Shown here: positions 1-11,073 of the stretch, one piece after another
Numbering within the stretch: the first letter of the stretch is position 1
Layout of the letters: each line of letters begins with the position of its first letter
Source: Eublepharis macularius
Taxonomy: Eukaryota; Chordata; Lepidosauria; Squamata; Eublepharidae
DNA length: 64,000 nucleotides
NCBI RefSeq assembly: GCF_028583425.1
Contig: NC_072793.1
Coordinates: 173,205,681-173,269,680, forward strand
Reading direction: 5' to 3'
The notes under the pieces: generated by a model
Seen by the model: the letters and a program-made list of their open reading frames with translations, nothing else
Databases searched by the model: none
Told to the model about the DNA's origin: nothing
Program-made: the position numbers and the translations under genes

Positions 1-590
1 AAATAGGGAAGAGCCTTGATGAGATAAGCCAGGGGTTTCTTGGAAGAACTTATTGTGTAACTTAAGTGCTTCTCCGGGATGTGGACGGGTTGTCAGTCAA
101 TTGGCCACTCTGACTCACCTTCTGGTAATTTTCCAGCCTCCTGTTCAGCTGGTATCTGCTCTCGGCCAGGCAGTACCCTGGGCTGATGGCATATAAACTG
201 CCCTTTCCAGCGTGACTGCTAACAATACCCTCCTACCTTCTGGCTGCCTTATAAAGATTGCTGGGTTTTCCCTTCCAATTGTAAAAGGAACTCTTCTGGA
301 GGGAATGGCGCTTTTCCAAGGCTGTGTGTATCAACTGGGCTAGTGAGTGTCCCTAAACTATCAAGACCCTCTGCCCAGCTGCATTTCTCATCCATGATAG
401 GGTCTCACTAGCTTTCCAATACACATTCTGACAACTTTTCTAACTTCCAGTTCAGCTCAAAGAAGGCTCTCCCTGATAATAAGAGTCACAGGGAAAAGCT
501 ATTGCTCAGTAATTAATATTAACTACTGATAATCTGTAGTTAAGCACTGTTATTTTAATTGTTTTCATACCAGGTTTGTGTTTCTTTCAG
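1..590 (+). other. Intron upstream of gene A finger exon
   Basis: This is the last part of the intron preceding the gene A zinc-finger exon. It ends in a pyrimidine-rich acceptor (TTTCTTTCAG, 581-590). About 230-590 aligns with the intron in front of gene B's finger exon (about 14990-15334), so the duplicated cassette continues past the left edge of the window. No coding sequence is visible here. The KRAB exons of gene A should lie to the left of the window. Confidence 0.7.
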
Positions 591-2065
591 TGGGAGAGAG
601 ATGGGAGTCAGTGAAAGAAATGGAAAAGCATGAGGTGATGAAGACAGAAGAAAGCGTTCCAGATGTAAAAGAGAAAACTGGATTTTACAAAGGAGTGCAG
701 AAGGAGGAAGGAGAGCATCCGCATACAGGAAAAAATCCTTGCAGTCTTTTACAGGGCGATAAAATTCCACTACAAAACATATGCAAAGCAGAAAGCAGAA
801 GTGAGTGTGCTGCAAGTGAAAAAATAACTTCTGAAAAATCCGATATGAATATGCCTTTGAAAACCCACAAAGGAAAGAAAAAGTGTAAATGGCTGGACTG
901 TGGAAAAACTTTCAGTCACAGTGGACACCTTAATATCCATCAAAGAATTCACACAGGGGAGAAGCCATATAAATGCCCAGAGTGTGGAAAAAATTTTGGA
1001 CGGAAATATAACTTAACATCCCATCAAAGAATTCACAGAGGGGAGAAACCACATAAATGCCTGGAGTGTGGGAAAAGCTTCAGGGAGAAACGGAAACTTA
1101 CAGTTCATCAAAGAATTCACACAGGGGAGAAACCATATAAATGCCCAGAGTGTGGAAAATCTTTCATTCACAGTGGAGACCTAACTGTCCATCAAAGAAT
1201 TCACACAGGGGAGAAACCATATAAATGCCCAGAGTGTGGAAAAAACTTTGGACGGAAAAATAGCTTAACATCCCATCAAAGAATTCACAGAGGTGAGAAA
1301 CCACATAAATGCTTGGAGTGTGGGAAAAGCTTCAGTGAGAGAGGAAAATGTACTGTCCATCAAAGAATTCACACAGGGGAGAAACCCTATAAATGCCTGG
1401 ACTGTGATAAAAGCTTCAGTGAGAGAGGAAAGCTTACAGTCCATCAAAGAATTCACACAGGGGAGAAAAGATATAAATGCCCAGAGTGTGGAAAATCTTT
1501 CATTCACAGTGGAGACCTAACTGTCCATCAAAGAATTCACACAGGGGAGAAACCATATAAATGCTTAGAGTGTGGAAAAAATTTTGGGCGGAAATATAAC
1601 TTAACATCTCATCAAAGAATTCACAGAGGGGAGAAACCACATAAATGCCTGGAATGTGGAAAAAGTTTCAGTCACAACGGTAACCTCACTTCACATCAAA
1701 AAATTCACACAGGAGAGAAACCGTATAAGTGCCTGGAGTGTGGAAAAAACTTCAGTGCGAGAGGAAAACTTACTGTCCATCAAAGAATTCACACAGGGGA
1801 GAAACCATATAAATGCCTGGAGTGTGGAAAAAGCTTCAGTAAGAGCGAAAACCTTACCCGCCACTACAGAATTCACACAGGGGAGAAACCATATAAATGC
1901 CTGGAGTGTGGGAAAAGGTTCAATGAGAGAGGAAAACATACTGTCCATCAAAGAATTCACTCAGGGGAGAAGCCATATAAATACCTGGAGTGTGGGAAAA
2001 AACTTTGGGAGGAAATATACCCATACTACCCATCAAAGAATTCACACAGGGAAGAAACTATATAA
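591..2065 (+). CDS. Gene A: C2H2 zinc-finger terminal exon (KRAB-ZNF, 5' exons outside window)
   Basis: The terminal exon starts after the TTTCTTTCAG acceptor in phase 1, so its first codon is split with the missing upstream exon. An acidic, lysine-rich linker of about 95 residues is followed by thirteen C2H2 units with TGEKPYKC-type linkers. The first unit is degenerate: Trp replaces its first zinc-binding Cys (WLDC). The next twelve are canonical CX2C-X12-HX3H. Three linkers read RGEKPH instead of TGEKPY (after fingers 2, 5 and 9), and fingers 4 and 8 are identical, which points to copying inside the array. The frame is lost in the fourteenth unit at about 1997-2005, where a G/A run is one base longer than in gene C. 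The protein then ends at 2065 with a short off-frame tail. Nuclear DNA-binding repressor by family; targets unknown. Confidence 0.93.
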
Positions 2066-2575
<510 letters not shown>

Positions 2576-2613
2576 AAAAATGCTGGTCAAAGTGGACGCC
2601 TTGCTTTCCATCA

Positions 2614-2619
2614 AATAAA
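2614..2619 (+). promoter_or_regulatory. Candidate polyadenylation signal, gene A
   Basis: AATAAA lies about 45 bases after the last finger remnant of gene A. The same hexamer is kept at 17296-17301 behind gene B. Inference only. Confidence 0.4.
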
Positions 2620-2662
2620 TATAATACCAATTAAAACAAAAGGATGACCATGTTATCTATGT

Positions 2663-2912
2663 AGAGCCAGTTTGGTGTAGAGGTTAAGAGCACGGGACAC
2701 TAATCTGGAGAGCTGGGTTTGATTCCCCACTCCTCCACTTGAAACCAGCTGGCTGACCTTGGGCTAGTCACAGTTCTCTGGAGCTCTCTCAGCCCCACCC
2801 ACCTCACAGGTGTTTTGTTGTGGGGATAATAATAACATTGTAAACCGCTCTGAGTGGGCATTAAGTTGTCCTGAAGGGCAGTATATAAATTGAATGTTAT
2901 GTTATTATTATT
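2663..2912 (+). repeat. tRNA-derived SINE
   Basis: It has a tRNA-like head with A and B box motifs (GTGTAGAGGTTAAGAG and GGTTTGATTCCCC), then a CTCTCTCAGCCCCACC body and a tail of TTATT repeats. This layout is typical of squamate tRNA SINEs. It has a counterpart at 17345-17606 in the second cassette. Confidence 0.85.
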
Positions 2913-4020
2913 TTGTGTCTCCTAAAATAAGGTGAGACATCTCCAAATTGGCCACCTGCTTCTGGGTGGTGATGGGATTTAAAAATGAAGGGAATAACAA
3001 CTCCCTGGACAGGTTATGACTGGAATTTCCGTTTGCTGTTTGCAGTGGAAGGAAAGTTTTTTTTCTCAAGGATCTAGGAAGGGCAAGCAGCACAGACAGG
3101 GAAGATGGAAAATAGCCCCTTCCGTGGGCTTAACGACTTCACTGCCTTATCAGAACCTGTGTGGTGTAGGGGTTAGAGCTTCTGATTAAGATCTAAGAGG
3201 CCCAGGTTTGAATCCCCAGTCTTCCACTGAAGGTAGTTGGCTGACTTTGGGACAGGCCTACCCTGTTCATCCTAACATACCTCACAGGACAAGAGAATGA
3301 TGTAAACTTCTTTGGGTCCTTGGTGGGTGGGTGGGAAGGCAGCACCACCAGGGAGGGTGGAAAATATTCCCTCCTTTAAAAAACAAAGAGGATTTCAGGA
3401 CACCTCCCTGTGATACTGAAACCAATGTGGTGTCACATTTAGAATACCGGACTAGGACCTCTGAGATCCAGGTTCAAATCCCGTGTCTGACATAAAATGT
3501 TCCTGGCTGACCTTGAGACCTTGTATTTTTTAATCTGTTGTGGTTCTTGACTTCTAAACCTCAAAAGGCTGAAGCCAATGTCTTGAACGAAAACCAGCTA
3601 CCTGGCAAAACTTTGTTGAGAAACTCTACTTGCAAGCAACCCATGCAGGGTAGACTTTCTGGTTAATTTTCCTGAAGAGCCAGGAGATTTGTCCTTTTGC
3701 TCCTGTGCTGGGGGATAAATAAAATGGACTGGAGGCAGCTAACAGAAGCTGATGTGAGAGCAATCTCTCATTGGCAATTTTGTAACTTTGCTTACTACGG
3801 AGTGGGTGCCCTGCATGCACTTTTCCCTGACTTGGGGTAAAGACAGGTGGTGGTCCCCACTCTTGACAGTGCTACAATATCTTTTGTGTTACTGCAAAAG
3901 TCATATGAATTCGTGAGGAAAAATTTGCAATCCTCTAGATCTGATTTTTTCCCGGTACCCAAATTAGACACTATCTTTTCACTTCCCTTGACTGTAGTAG
4001 GACCCAACTATGCAATTTTT
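2913..4020 (+). other. Intergenic block with two older SINEs (A-B interval)
   Basis: About 2915-3130 aligns with about 42385-42600 behind gene D, so it is an old part of the cassette rather than a recent insertion. Degraded tRNA-SINE copies lie at about 3145-3330 and 3418-3530, each with a recognisable GGTTTGAATCC or GGTTCAAATCC B box. The whole block (about 1.1 kb) is missing from the B-C interval, where sequence jumps directly to the equivalent of about 3995. No gene seen. Confidence 0.6.
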
Positions 4021-4205
4021 GAATACTTAATCTTTAGACTTTTGCTTCAGTTGTGTCTTCAGATTTAAGGTTGGTTCCAGATTTCTACATTCCTAATCCT
4101 ATTGTTTATTGGATGTCTCATCCTGTTGTTTGTACTGACATCCGCCTTGAGTGCCATTGAGAAAGGTGGACTATAAATCACATAACTTCTTCCTTCCTTG
4201 TTTTT
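4021..4205 (+). repeat. LINE (L2-type) 3' tail
   Basis: The element ends in the phrase CGCCTTGAGTGCCATTGAGA then GGTGGACTATAAAT, a 3' end shared with the larger L2-type copies at 50.4-51.4 kb and 60.9-62.2 kb in this window. Only the 3' UTR remains. Confidence 0.6.
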
Positions 4206-4984
4206 GGATTGCTAAAGGAGAGGACAGACTGCAGCTTCTCCTGCTTCTAAAGGGCCTGCCCCTCATCAGAGGTGCGAACCTCTTGCCTTGAGCACAGGTG
4301 CTGTTCACGAGTGGCTCTTCATTTATTTATTGTTTGCTCTTCCCACAAGTGGACTCAGAGCAGATAACCACGTTTGAATCTACATAATATTACCATTTAA
4401 ATCATAAAAACTTACAATTTAGCAATAAAAGGAACAGCTCTAACAGTCAGCCCATATTACCCATTTCTGAAATGTTTCTGGGAGTGGTCCAACAGGTGGA
4501 AGGAAAAAAAGAAAAAGGGAAGGGTCCCTGTCTAGGTGGCCGGCTGGAAGGCTCATCCATAGCCCAGCCTCAACCATATGCATCATGAAACCTGGGCCCA
4601 GCCCTTGCCTGCACCTAGTGGAAAGAGCAACCCCACTTGCGTGCCTGGAGATCAGAAGCAGTTGGCATCAGACGACGCTGGTGAGACCACACAGGGATGG
4701 ATACATTGCAGCTTGTAGCCCTGGAATGTTTACGGTTTCCTTGTGACGTATTGTGAGGCATGTTGAATGGGAGTTACTAGTGGTGTGTTTTAGTGGTTCT
4801 GGGGGCAATTATTACCTAGAGTTGGATGTATGAAGAATGCACCATTCCAGTGCGGATGGGAGCTCATAGCTGTAAGGGCAGCAGTGATCAAAGATGGCCA
4901 GTATCTGGCATGGATGCTCTCTGCCTATCTAATTCTGTAGCATCCTGAACATTGATGGTACAAGGGCCGCTCTTTTCCCCCTTG
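4206..4984 (+). other. Intergenic, no gene recognised
   Basis: Unique-looking sequence shared nearly unchanged with about 17813-18580 in the second cassette. I see no conserved exon, splice pair or repeat that I can name. Confidence 0.4.
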
Positions 4985-5150
4985 GTTGCACTAATACTAT
5001 GCAATCCCAGATCAGCCCTGGTCAGTATTTGGATGGGAGTCCACCAAGGCAGGCCAGGGTTGCCACACAGAGGCAGGCAATGGCAAACCACCTCTGAATG
5101 TCCCTTGCCTTGAAACCCTGCATGGTCATCGTAAGTTGCCTGGGACTTTA
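4985..5150 (+). repeat. 5S-rRNA-derived SINE fragment
   Basis: GGTCAGTATTTGGATGGGAG matches the internal promoter end of vertebrate 5S rRNA. It is followed by the GGCAATGGCAAACCACCTCT body seen in opposite orientation at 7050-7265. The 5S part is incomplete, so it is a SINE and not a 5S gene. It has a counterpart at about 18580-18740. Confidence 0.7.
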
Positions 5151-5838
5151 AAACTATAAAAGGAGTTGAAAGGGGAGGGACAGAAGCGAGGAAAGGAGAT
5201 GGGCAGGGTGGGCACAAGGCACCAATCACTGCACGGTGGGCAGGTCAAGGTAAATTTTTAGGGTGTAAGCTTTCAAGAGTCAGAACTTTCTCCAAAAACA
5301 GATGACCCCTCTTGCCTTTGCTTCTTCCGGGATTGCTATTTCTCTTTCAGGCAGAGGCAGGACTGTGCCTTCAATATTCAGACGATCCTTAAACAATGCA
5401 AGCACAGGGACCTGCCGGATTAGCAATTGGAGCCAACAGGCACAGTTCTAGTTTCCAAAGAGATTTAATCCCCAGGGTTAAACCTGGAGCAATTGGATGC
5501 CAGGGTGAGGAGAGGGCCCAGCATTTTCCCCAAAGGCCCTCATGGATGCCACACACAGATTTTTAAAAAGAGTTTCTCGTTCATGTGGTTGCAAGGGTGT
5601 GCTCAACGTTGCCTCCTGAAATCCCAGAAAGCAGAGGAGATTCGGAGAGATCCCCGGCAGGGAATGGGTAAGCCAGTTTTTAAAGGGAGGAATGTTCCTA
5701 AGGAGACCAGCTTTCTGGCCTCCCATCCGGAAGCCAAAGCCTTTTATGTAGCACTTGCTTTTGAGTTTCCTCTTAAGGATTATTTCTTTGGAAGGTTTTA
5801 AGAAGAGGCGATATGGCCATCTGACAGCCATGCTGCTT
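5151..5838 (+). other. Conserved cassette sequence upstream of gene B leader
   Basis: About 5455-5590 aligns with 19060-19180, 31190-31320 and 43005-43140 in the C, D and E cassettes. It therefore belongs to the ancestral unit. I see no coding potential that is kept between the copies. Confidence 0.45.
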
Positions 5839-6135
5839 CTATGACTGTGCATGAATTTTGGCAGGTTGCGAGGCGTCCAGGAAGGAATGAGCTGCTGCTA
5901 GGCTCCTGTGGCCCTTATCCTCCCCTGGCAATGCTGATTGCCCAGCATGAATTTGCCTCCAGGACAGGCTCCACTGGCCAGGGGTCTTGGAAGCTGTTTT
6001 CCTCACGGGCAAAGAGTAGCAGTAATGGGGGGGGGGGAGGGAATGGAGAGCGGTAGATGTGAATTTCCTGAATTTTGCAGGAGGTTGAAATAAATGGCCC
6101 TTGAGTTCCCTTCCACCTCTATGCTCCTGTGTTTC
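5839..6135 (+). repeat. CR1-like LINE 3' tail
   Basis: The phrase GTGAATTTCCTGAATTTTGC followed by a short poly-purine stretch and CTTCCACCTCTATG resembles the reptile CR1 3' end, also seen intact at about 52790-53095. Copies lie at about 19400-19705 and 31555-31800. Confidence 0.55.
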
Positions 6136-6329
6136 TTTTTTTCTCGTAATGTTTTCATTTGGTGCCAGAAGTCCTTGAACAGAAAGACAAAGCCCAAAAA
6201 AGTGTGTGTGGGGGGGCATCCTAAAGCTGCTCACAGACCCTAAAAATGAAGAGCTTGACGGAATAAAATCAAACCCCGTGCATTCTGTTCATGAATGAAT
6301 GGATCTATTCATTCTCTCTCTCCCTCTCC

Positions 6330-6490
6330 CTCCCCTTTGTAACGGCTGCGATTCTATCCAAGGGTTAAAGGGAGGGAGGTCACAATCCTAGAGAGGCCAG
6401 AGAGTGGGGCTGGGCGAGCCGTTTCCTGCCCCTCCGATCGCAGCAGCCGCCTTTGGTTTTCTCCGGTCGCTGCTTGAATGGCTGAATCTG
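6330..6490 (+). promoter_or_regulatory. Gene B putative promoter and non-coding first exon
   Basis: A GC-rich block with GGCTGCGATTCTATCC, GGGTTAAAGGGAGGGAGG and CCGTTTCCTGCCCCTCC motifs is kept in all four complete cassettes. It ends at a strong donor (CTG then GTGAGC at 6491). No TATA box is visible. The start exon acceptor is 3.7 kb downstream. The exon call rests on conservation and the donor only; the transcription start is not resolved. Confidence 0.5.
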
Positions 6491-7045
6491 GTGAGCTTGG
6501 AGGGGCGTTCGGGGGGGAGATGTGGGGTGTGTGTGGGGTGTTGCAATGCAGAATCGCGAACAAAGAGAAAGGAGGGGGTGAGGTGGGAGAAAGCACCCCC
6601 CCCCCCCCGGGGTCCTTCCTCTTGGATCAGAAAGAACCAAAGAAATGCCTGGGGAATAAAAGAGCTGCAGGCGGCACGAAGAAGAAAGGCGTTGTGCTTA
6701 TTGGGGGTTTGGACCGGGCCGGGGAGCAAGAGATCGAGGCTGGGGAGCAGCGGGAAGGGCAGCAGGAGATTTGTGCGAGAAAGCGCCCCCCCCCACACAC
6801 ACGCACACCCCTTCTGCCCCCTCTGCCTTTTTTTTTAGCCTGTCCCCGGCGGGGCTTTCCTTCTTTCCTCTGCAGTCTCCTCAACAATATTCCCCAACAG
6901 TAATTTTTTCGCTCTTTCGAAAACTGATGCAGGTGGGTTTGAGAAGACAGCCCCCTCCCCTTCTCTTGAAGTCCTCTAATGTTGGAGTTTAACCCCCTCC
7001 CTCCTCTGTGTATATATGGAGGGGGGATCCCTCCGGGTTCCGTTA
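6491..7045 (+). other. Gene B intron 1, conserved G/C-rich leader region
   Basis: Homopolymer-rich sequence (runs of G, C, T and a CA stretch) is shared with the C, D and E cassettes. It produces several long frames on both strands, but none is conserved as protein between cassettes because the homopolymer lengths differ. Treated as non-coding. Confidence 0.5.
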
Positions 7046-7049
7046 GATC

Positions 7050-7265
7050 AGGAGTCCACTGTGTGGTTTGTGTGTGGTGAGAGCACTCAAGTCAGTGTTG
7101 ACTTATGGCGACCCCTGGTGGGGTTTTCATGGCAAGAGACTAACAGAGGTGGTTTGCCATTGCCTGTCTCTGCAACTCTGGTCTTAGTTGGAGGGGTGCT
7201 GTCCAGTTACTAACCAAGGCTGACCCTGCTTAGCTTCTGAGATCCGACAAAATCAGGCTCACCTG
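7050..7265 (-). repeat. 5S-rRNA-derived SINE, reverse orientation
   Basis: ACCCTGCTTAGCTTCTGAGA is the reverse complement of the 5S rRNA internal promoter region. It is preceded by the GACTTATGGCGACCCCTGGT body typical of reptile 5S SINEs. The copy in the second cassette is at about 20757-20990. Confidence 0.75.
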
Positions 7266-7604
7266 GGCTATTCAGGTCAGGGTCCACAGTGTGGGCACCT
7301 CTGAAATTCTGACAGGGGATGGTGGCCACATCCACAGGAGGTGGAGCTAACCATAAAATGGTCGCCACTGAAGCCTCATGAGGCAAATTTCAGTAACAGT
7401 TAGGTGTCATTAACTCCTATTGAAATCAGTGGGACATAAATCAGTAATCAAGACAAAATCTTATTATTTTGCTGGGATTGTGCCTTATGTGTTCTGACAT
7501 TACCCTTCTTGCGTCGTTTAAAAAAGAAACTAGTGCTTTAAAACATTGTCTTGCAAACACACAAAATAAGTATACCTGTTGAGCTAACTAAGAAACCCTC
7601 GTTG

Positions 7605-7785
7605 GGCAGTTTCAGGTGGGTAGCCACGTTGGTCTGTAGTAGAAGGGCAAGATTTGGGTTCAGTGGCACCTTAAAGATGAACTAGATTTGCAGAGAATGA
7701 GCTCTCAAGAGTCGGAGAGTCAGCTCTGACTCGAAAGCTCATACCCCGGAAATCTAGTTGATCTTTAAGGTGCTACTGGATCCAC
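7605..7785 (+). repeat. Penelope-like element fragment
   Basis: This fragment carries GACTCGAAAGCTCATACC followed by CTTTAAGGTGCTACTGGATC, the signature of reptile Penelope-like terminal repeats. The CUGANGA half of a hammerhead core is not recognisable here. Copies lie at about 21318-21500 and, shortened, at 34735-34850. Confidence 0.55.
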
Positions 7786-8825
7786 TTGTTCCTCTGTCTT
7801 CATTTTGCCGGCATTTAGCACACTTGCAAGAGGAAAAGGGACGACTGCTTCGTCATCTGGCTGTCTCCTTTACATGAGCCCTTCTCTCATGAACCCAGCC
7901 ATTTTGAATGTGCGCAATTACTTGTAAGAATGCCATTTGGGGCGGAAAGGCTGGTGGGAGCTCCTTGCAGACGTGTGTGGTAAGAGGGAGCTTGGCCAGC
8001 CTGGCCTCTTAGCCAGGCAGCCCAATCATTTCTAATCAGAACCAAGCCCCCTTGTACCTTTAGAAGATCACTCTGTTCTGTGCACAGATACAGTACTTTC
8101 CATAGAGGAGAGGCAGCTCTCTCCTGTATGGAGGCCACCTCCTGGCCTTCCGTCATGGTGCCAGTGGTCGTGGAGGGCCCTCCGTGGCCTCAGATGGGGA
8201 GTGAGGGGGCTGGGTTTCATCAACCCTTCCTCTCCCCTGCCTTTTGACCATCAGAATCTACCTTCCTCCCCAGCCAGGTTCTGGAGCACTCCTTTTAATC
8301 CCTGCCCTCATTTCACTACCCCCAACCCGTCCGGTCTCACCCCCAAAGTGCTGCACAGCACCTAAGCTAATGGTTGCAGCATTGCGCATCCCAGCCCTTG
8401 GCCACCCACTCCCACCTCCTCAGAGCCTTTGGTGGCTTCTGCCCTGCCTGCACCACAATTGCAGCTACACTCCTAAGGCTGTTCGGGGCCGGCTTCACTA
8501 CCCTGCTGGAGTGGGATCTGCAGCCTGGGATGGGGCTGGCACCCATGTCTGAGGCACCGCGGCATGTCAGCTCTTGGCATCATTAGGCAGCGCTCACTGA
8601 TTCCTGCTGTGGCTGCCGTGCCTGGGGATCACCGCAGCTGCTCAAAGCTGCCTGCCCTGAGGCTGGCCTCTTGGGGCTGGCCTGGCTCTGTCAGCCTCCT
8701 GGCTGTGAGAGAAGGCTACGTGGTCCTCCATAGGGTTGCTGTCCGGGCTCCAGATGGGGAGAGCAGTCGCTCCCCTGGCTGCATCTCAAGTCCAGGCCAG
8801 AACTTGTCTCCAACCTATGTCGGCC
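7786..8825 (+). other. Gene B intron 1, unassigned
   Basis: About 7887-8800 is GC-rich and nearly identical to about 21600-22530, and recognisable in the D cassette (about 34920-35440). Frames in it differ between copies. I cannot assign it to a repeat family or an exon. Confidence 0.35.
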
Positions 8826-9150
8826 CTATGAATGAAAGACCTCCTTTTATTGAGCCAAGCCATCTCGTTTTAGGTCTTCCTCTTTTCCTATTGCCTTCTA
8901 CTTTTCCTAGCATTAGTGACTTTTCCAGAGAATCTTGTCTGCTCGTGATGTGACCAAAGTACGATAGCCTCAGTTTTATTATTTTTGCTTCTAGGGAAAA
9001 TTCAGGCTTCACTTGATCTAGTACCCACTTATTTATCTTTTTGGCTGTCCATGGTATCCGCAAAACTCTCCTCCAGCACCACATTTCAAATAAATCGATT
9101 TTCTTCCTGTCTGCTTTCTTTACCATCCAACTTTCACATCCATACATAGT
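8826..9150 (-). repeat. BovB (RTE) LINE 3' end
   Basis: The minus strand encodes the C-terminal part of a BovB reverse transcriptase, with YGCESW, FEMWCWRRVLRIPW, YFGHI, DSLEKSLMLGK and RKRGRPKTRWL in order. A 19-base stretch present in the second copy (about 22555-22575) is missing here. Truncated at its 5' end and not functional. BovB is characteristic of squamates. Confidence 0.9.
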
Positions 9151-9835
9151 AATGGGGAATTACCATAGTTTGGGTGATATAATATGGATGTAATATGACA
9201 GAGGGGATACCATAAAACTCCACAAAGTAGTTAATATTGGCACATAATCAGCTGGAGCGGGGAAAGGGAGTTTTTTTAAAAATGAAGAGAAAAGACCCGG
9301 CAAGGGGGAATAAACAGACACATAAACTTAGAGAAAGTCTGAGTGGGGAGGGAAGATAGAGAATAAAAAAATAGAGAGAGGGAATGCTGGGGGGACGATC
9401 ACATACAGAGGAAGCCCAAGCTCAGGGGGGGAGGGGGGGAAGAGAGAAAATAAAAGGAACACAATGTTGATGGGGGGGTGGGGGGGGAATGGATTCCGAA
9501 TAGGAAGAGGGCCAAAGGCAGGTTTCCGTCGGAATGCTCAGCTCCAATCAGCGCTTCACACTTCCCCTTCTGCCGGCTCCCCTCCTCGCCCGCTTCGTGG
9601 CTTGCTCCCATTCAGGCAGGCCAACGTGGTCCTGGACCACAGCCACACTGGTGACAACAGGAAGGCGGCCAGCTTGAATGGGTAGGGCTTTTCTTTCCCT
9701 GCACATGCAGGGGGAGAACTAGGGAGGTTGCATTGCTGACTTGTGCAGCAGAGAGTTTTTGTTTCTCTCTCCCCATCCGACACTGCTTGTCCAGGCCTGA
9801 ATGGGTTGGAAGAAAGGTACTGTTCAAGATGCCTT

Positions 9836-10049
9836 ACTTTATTATGCAGCAACAATCCTGCCACTGTTGCTGCAGCTGCCTCTGAACCACGTTTTTAAAA
9901 TACCAAACACCCCATCTGACCTCCAATGGCCAATCAGAAGACCTGCTGGGGAAACGTCCTGACCCCGCCCACTTTTTTTACCCCACCCACTTTCTAAAAC
10001 CACTTGGTGGGCTCCATTGCGCCCGTGGGCACCATGTTGGGGAACCCCA
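9836..10049 (+). repeat. hAT-type MITE fragment (3' half)
   Basis: CCAATGGCCAATCAGAAG, the repeated CCCGCCCACTTT motif and the end GGGCACCATGTTGGGGAACC match the 3' half of the better preserved element at 61684-62048. Copies are at about 23508-23720 and 36737-36932. Confidence 0.6.
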
Positions 10050-10190
10050 CATTAGATCATTCACCAGACTTGCTGGACTAGGTTTGCCAACCCTCAGGTG
10101 GCGCACGGAGATCTCCCGGAATTACAACATCTCCAGAGATCAGTTCCCTTTGAAAAACAGCTCCACTTTCTTGCTTGTTTTCCATCCCAG

Positions 10191-10276
10191 GCCACAGCAG
10201 AAAGTCACCTTTGACATCTTCGCCATCGTCTCCTCCACGTGGTGAAATGAAAAGAGCCGCCATGCAGCCCACTCAG
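10191..10276 (+). CDS. Gene B start exon (coding 10247-10276)
   Basis: An acceptor (CATCCCAG) and a donor (CAG then GTACGA at 10277) bound an 86-base exon. The first ATG in the frame that joins KRAB-A is at 10247, giving the ten residues MKRAAMQPTQ and ending in phase 0. The same exon, boundaries and frame recur at 23862-23947 and 37066-37152, and in altered form at 48001-48086. Start choice is inferred from conservation; the frame is open upstream, so an earlier start cannot be excluded without transcripts. Confidence 0.75.
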
Positions 10277-10842
10277 GTACGAGGACGGGGGTGTCACTGG
10301 AGAGATGTGAAGCAGACGGCAGGGACGTCTCCATCTTTGTTACAAAGTTCTGTTACTATCAATTTTGCATTCTCATTTGGGGAGAGAAGAACTTCCTGAT
10401 GCTTGGGTACTCCTTCTCCCATGATCCCTGGTGGCAGGATGTGAGGTCATTCCTTCCCTGCTTCCGTGGAGAGGGAGGTCTCCTTTCTTCAGTTCTTTTC
10501 CTACCTCTTTGCGAGTGCAGGACTCTACTGGAGCTCTGACTGCTTGTAAAATGGATAAAATTTTGTTTCCTTTTTTATTTGTAATTCAACGTTACCTTCT
10601 AAAAGAATATATAGTTAAAATAGGTAACGGCAGTAAAACAACAGTTTTTAAAAACTAAAAAGGTGAAACCTAAAAACAAGAAAGCCAGCTCACGCGTTCA
10701 TTAACTGCTAGACTGAACCCACATTTAAACAACAAATCAATAAAACTGTAAAAAAAATTCACTGAAAGGAACCCCCCAGTGGTGCATACAAGTGAGCATA
10801 TGGATCTGCCTTTTACTTAATCAGAAGGCTGGCCTATCTGAG

Positions 10843-11073
10843 AGCGGGACCACAAGTGACGCCTGACACAGGTTGGACACTAGTCAGCTTCCCTCAAGTT
10901 TTGATGGGAAATGTAGGCATCCTGGTCTTGCAGCTTGGCTCTCTGACTGCTGTCCAATGGATTTTCAGCTGTCACTTGTCCAACATTCCGCCAAGCTGCC
11001 TACATTTCCCATCAAAACTTGAGGGAAGCTGGCAAGTGTCCAACCTGTGTCAGGCGTCTCTTGTGGTCCCGCT
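10843..11073. mobile_element. Non-autonomous DNA transposon (MITE) with 77-bp inverted ends
   Basis: The two ends (10843-10919 and 10997-11073) are reverse complements with 3 differences in 77. The element is flanked by CTGAG on both sides (10838-10842 and 11074-11078). The second cassette has the uninterrupted site at about 24508, with a single CTGAG. It therefore inserted after the cassettes split. Superfamily not assigned. Confidence 0.88.

Noticed and set aside
900-2000. Regular 84-bp repeats as a CRISPR-like or satellite array
   Set aside because: The period is that of C2H2 zinc fingers and the frame encodes canonical CX2C-HX3H units.
2663-2760. tRNA-like A and B boxes as tRNA genes
   Set aside because: They are heads of SINEs with bodies and TTATT tails; no cloverleaf with acceptor stem is present.
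4985-5020. 5S rRNA gene
   Set aside because: Only part of the 5S sequence is present and it is fused to a SINE body.
5150-5165. TATAAAAG as a promoter
   Set aside because: It lies at the tail of a SINE fragment and no conserved exon follows; the conserved leader block is over 1 kb downstream.
6388-6903. Several overlapping frames of 80-170 residues in the leader region (also at 20079-20699 and 33007-33751)
   Set aside because: The frames depend on C and G run lengths that differ between the near-identical cassettes, so no protein is conserved.
8826-9150. Reverse-transcriptase-like minus-strand frame as a host gene
   Set aside because: The sequence order is that of the BovB LINE C terminus, truncated, and repeated at 22530-22880.
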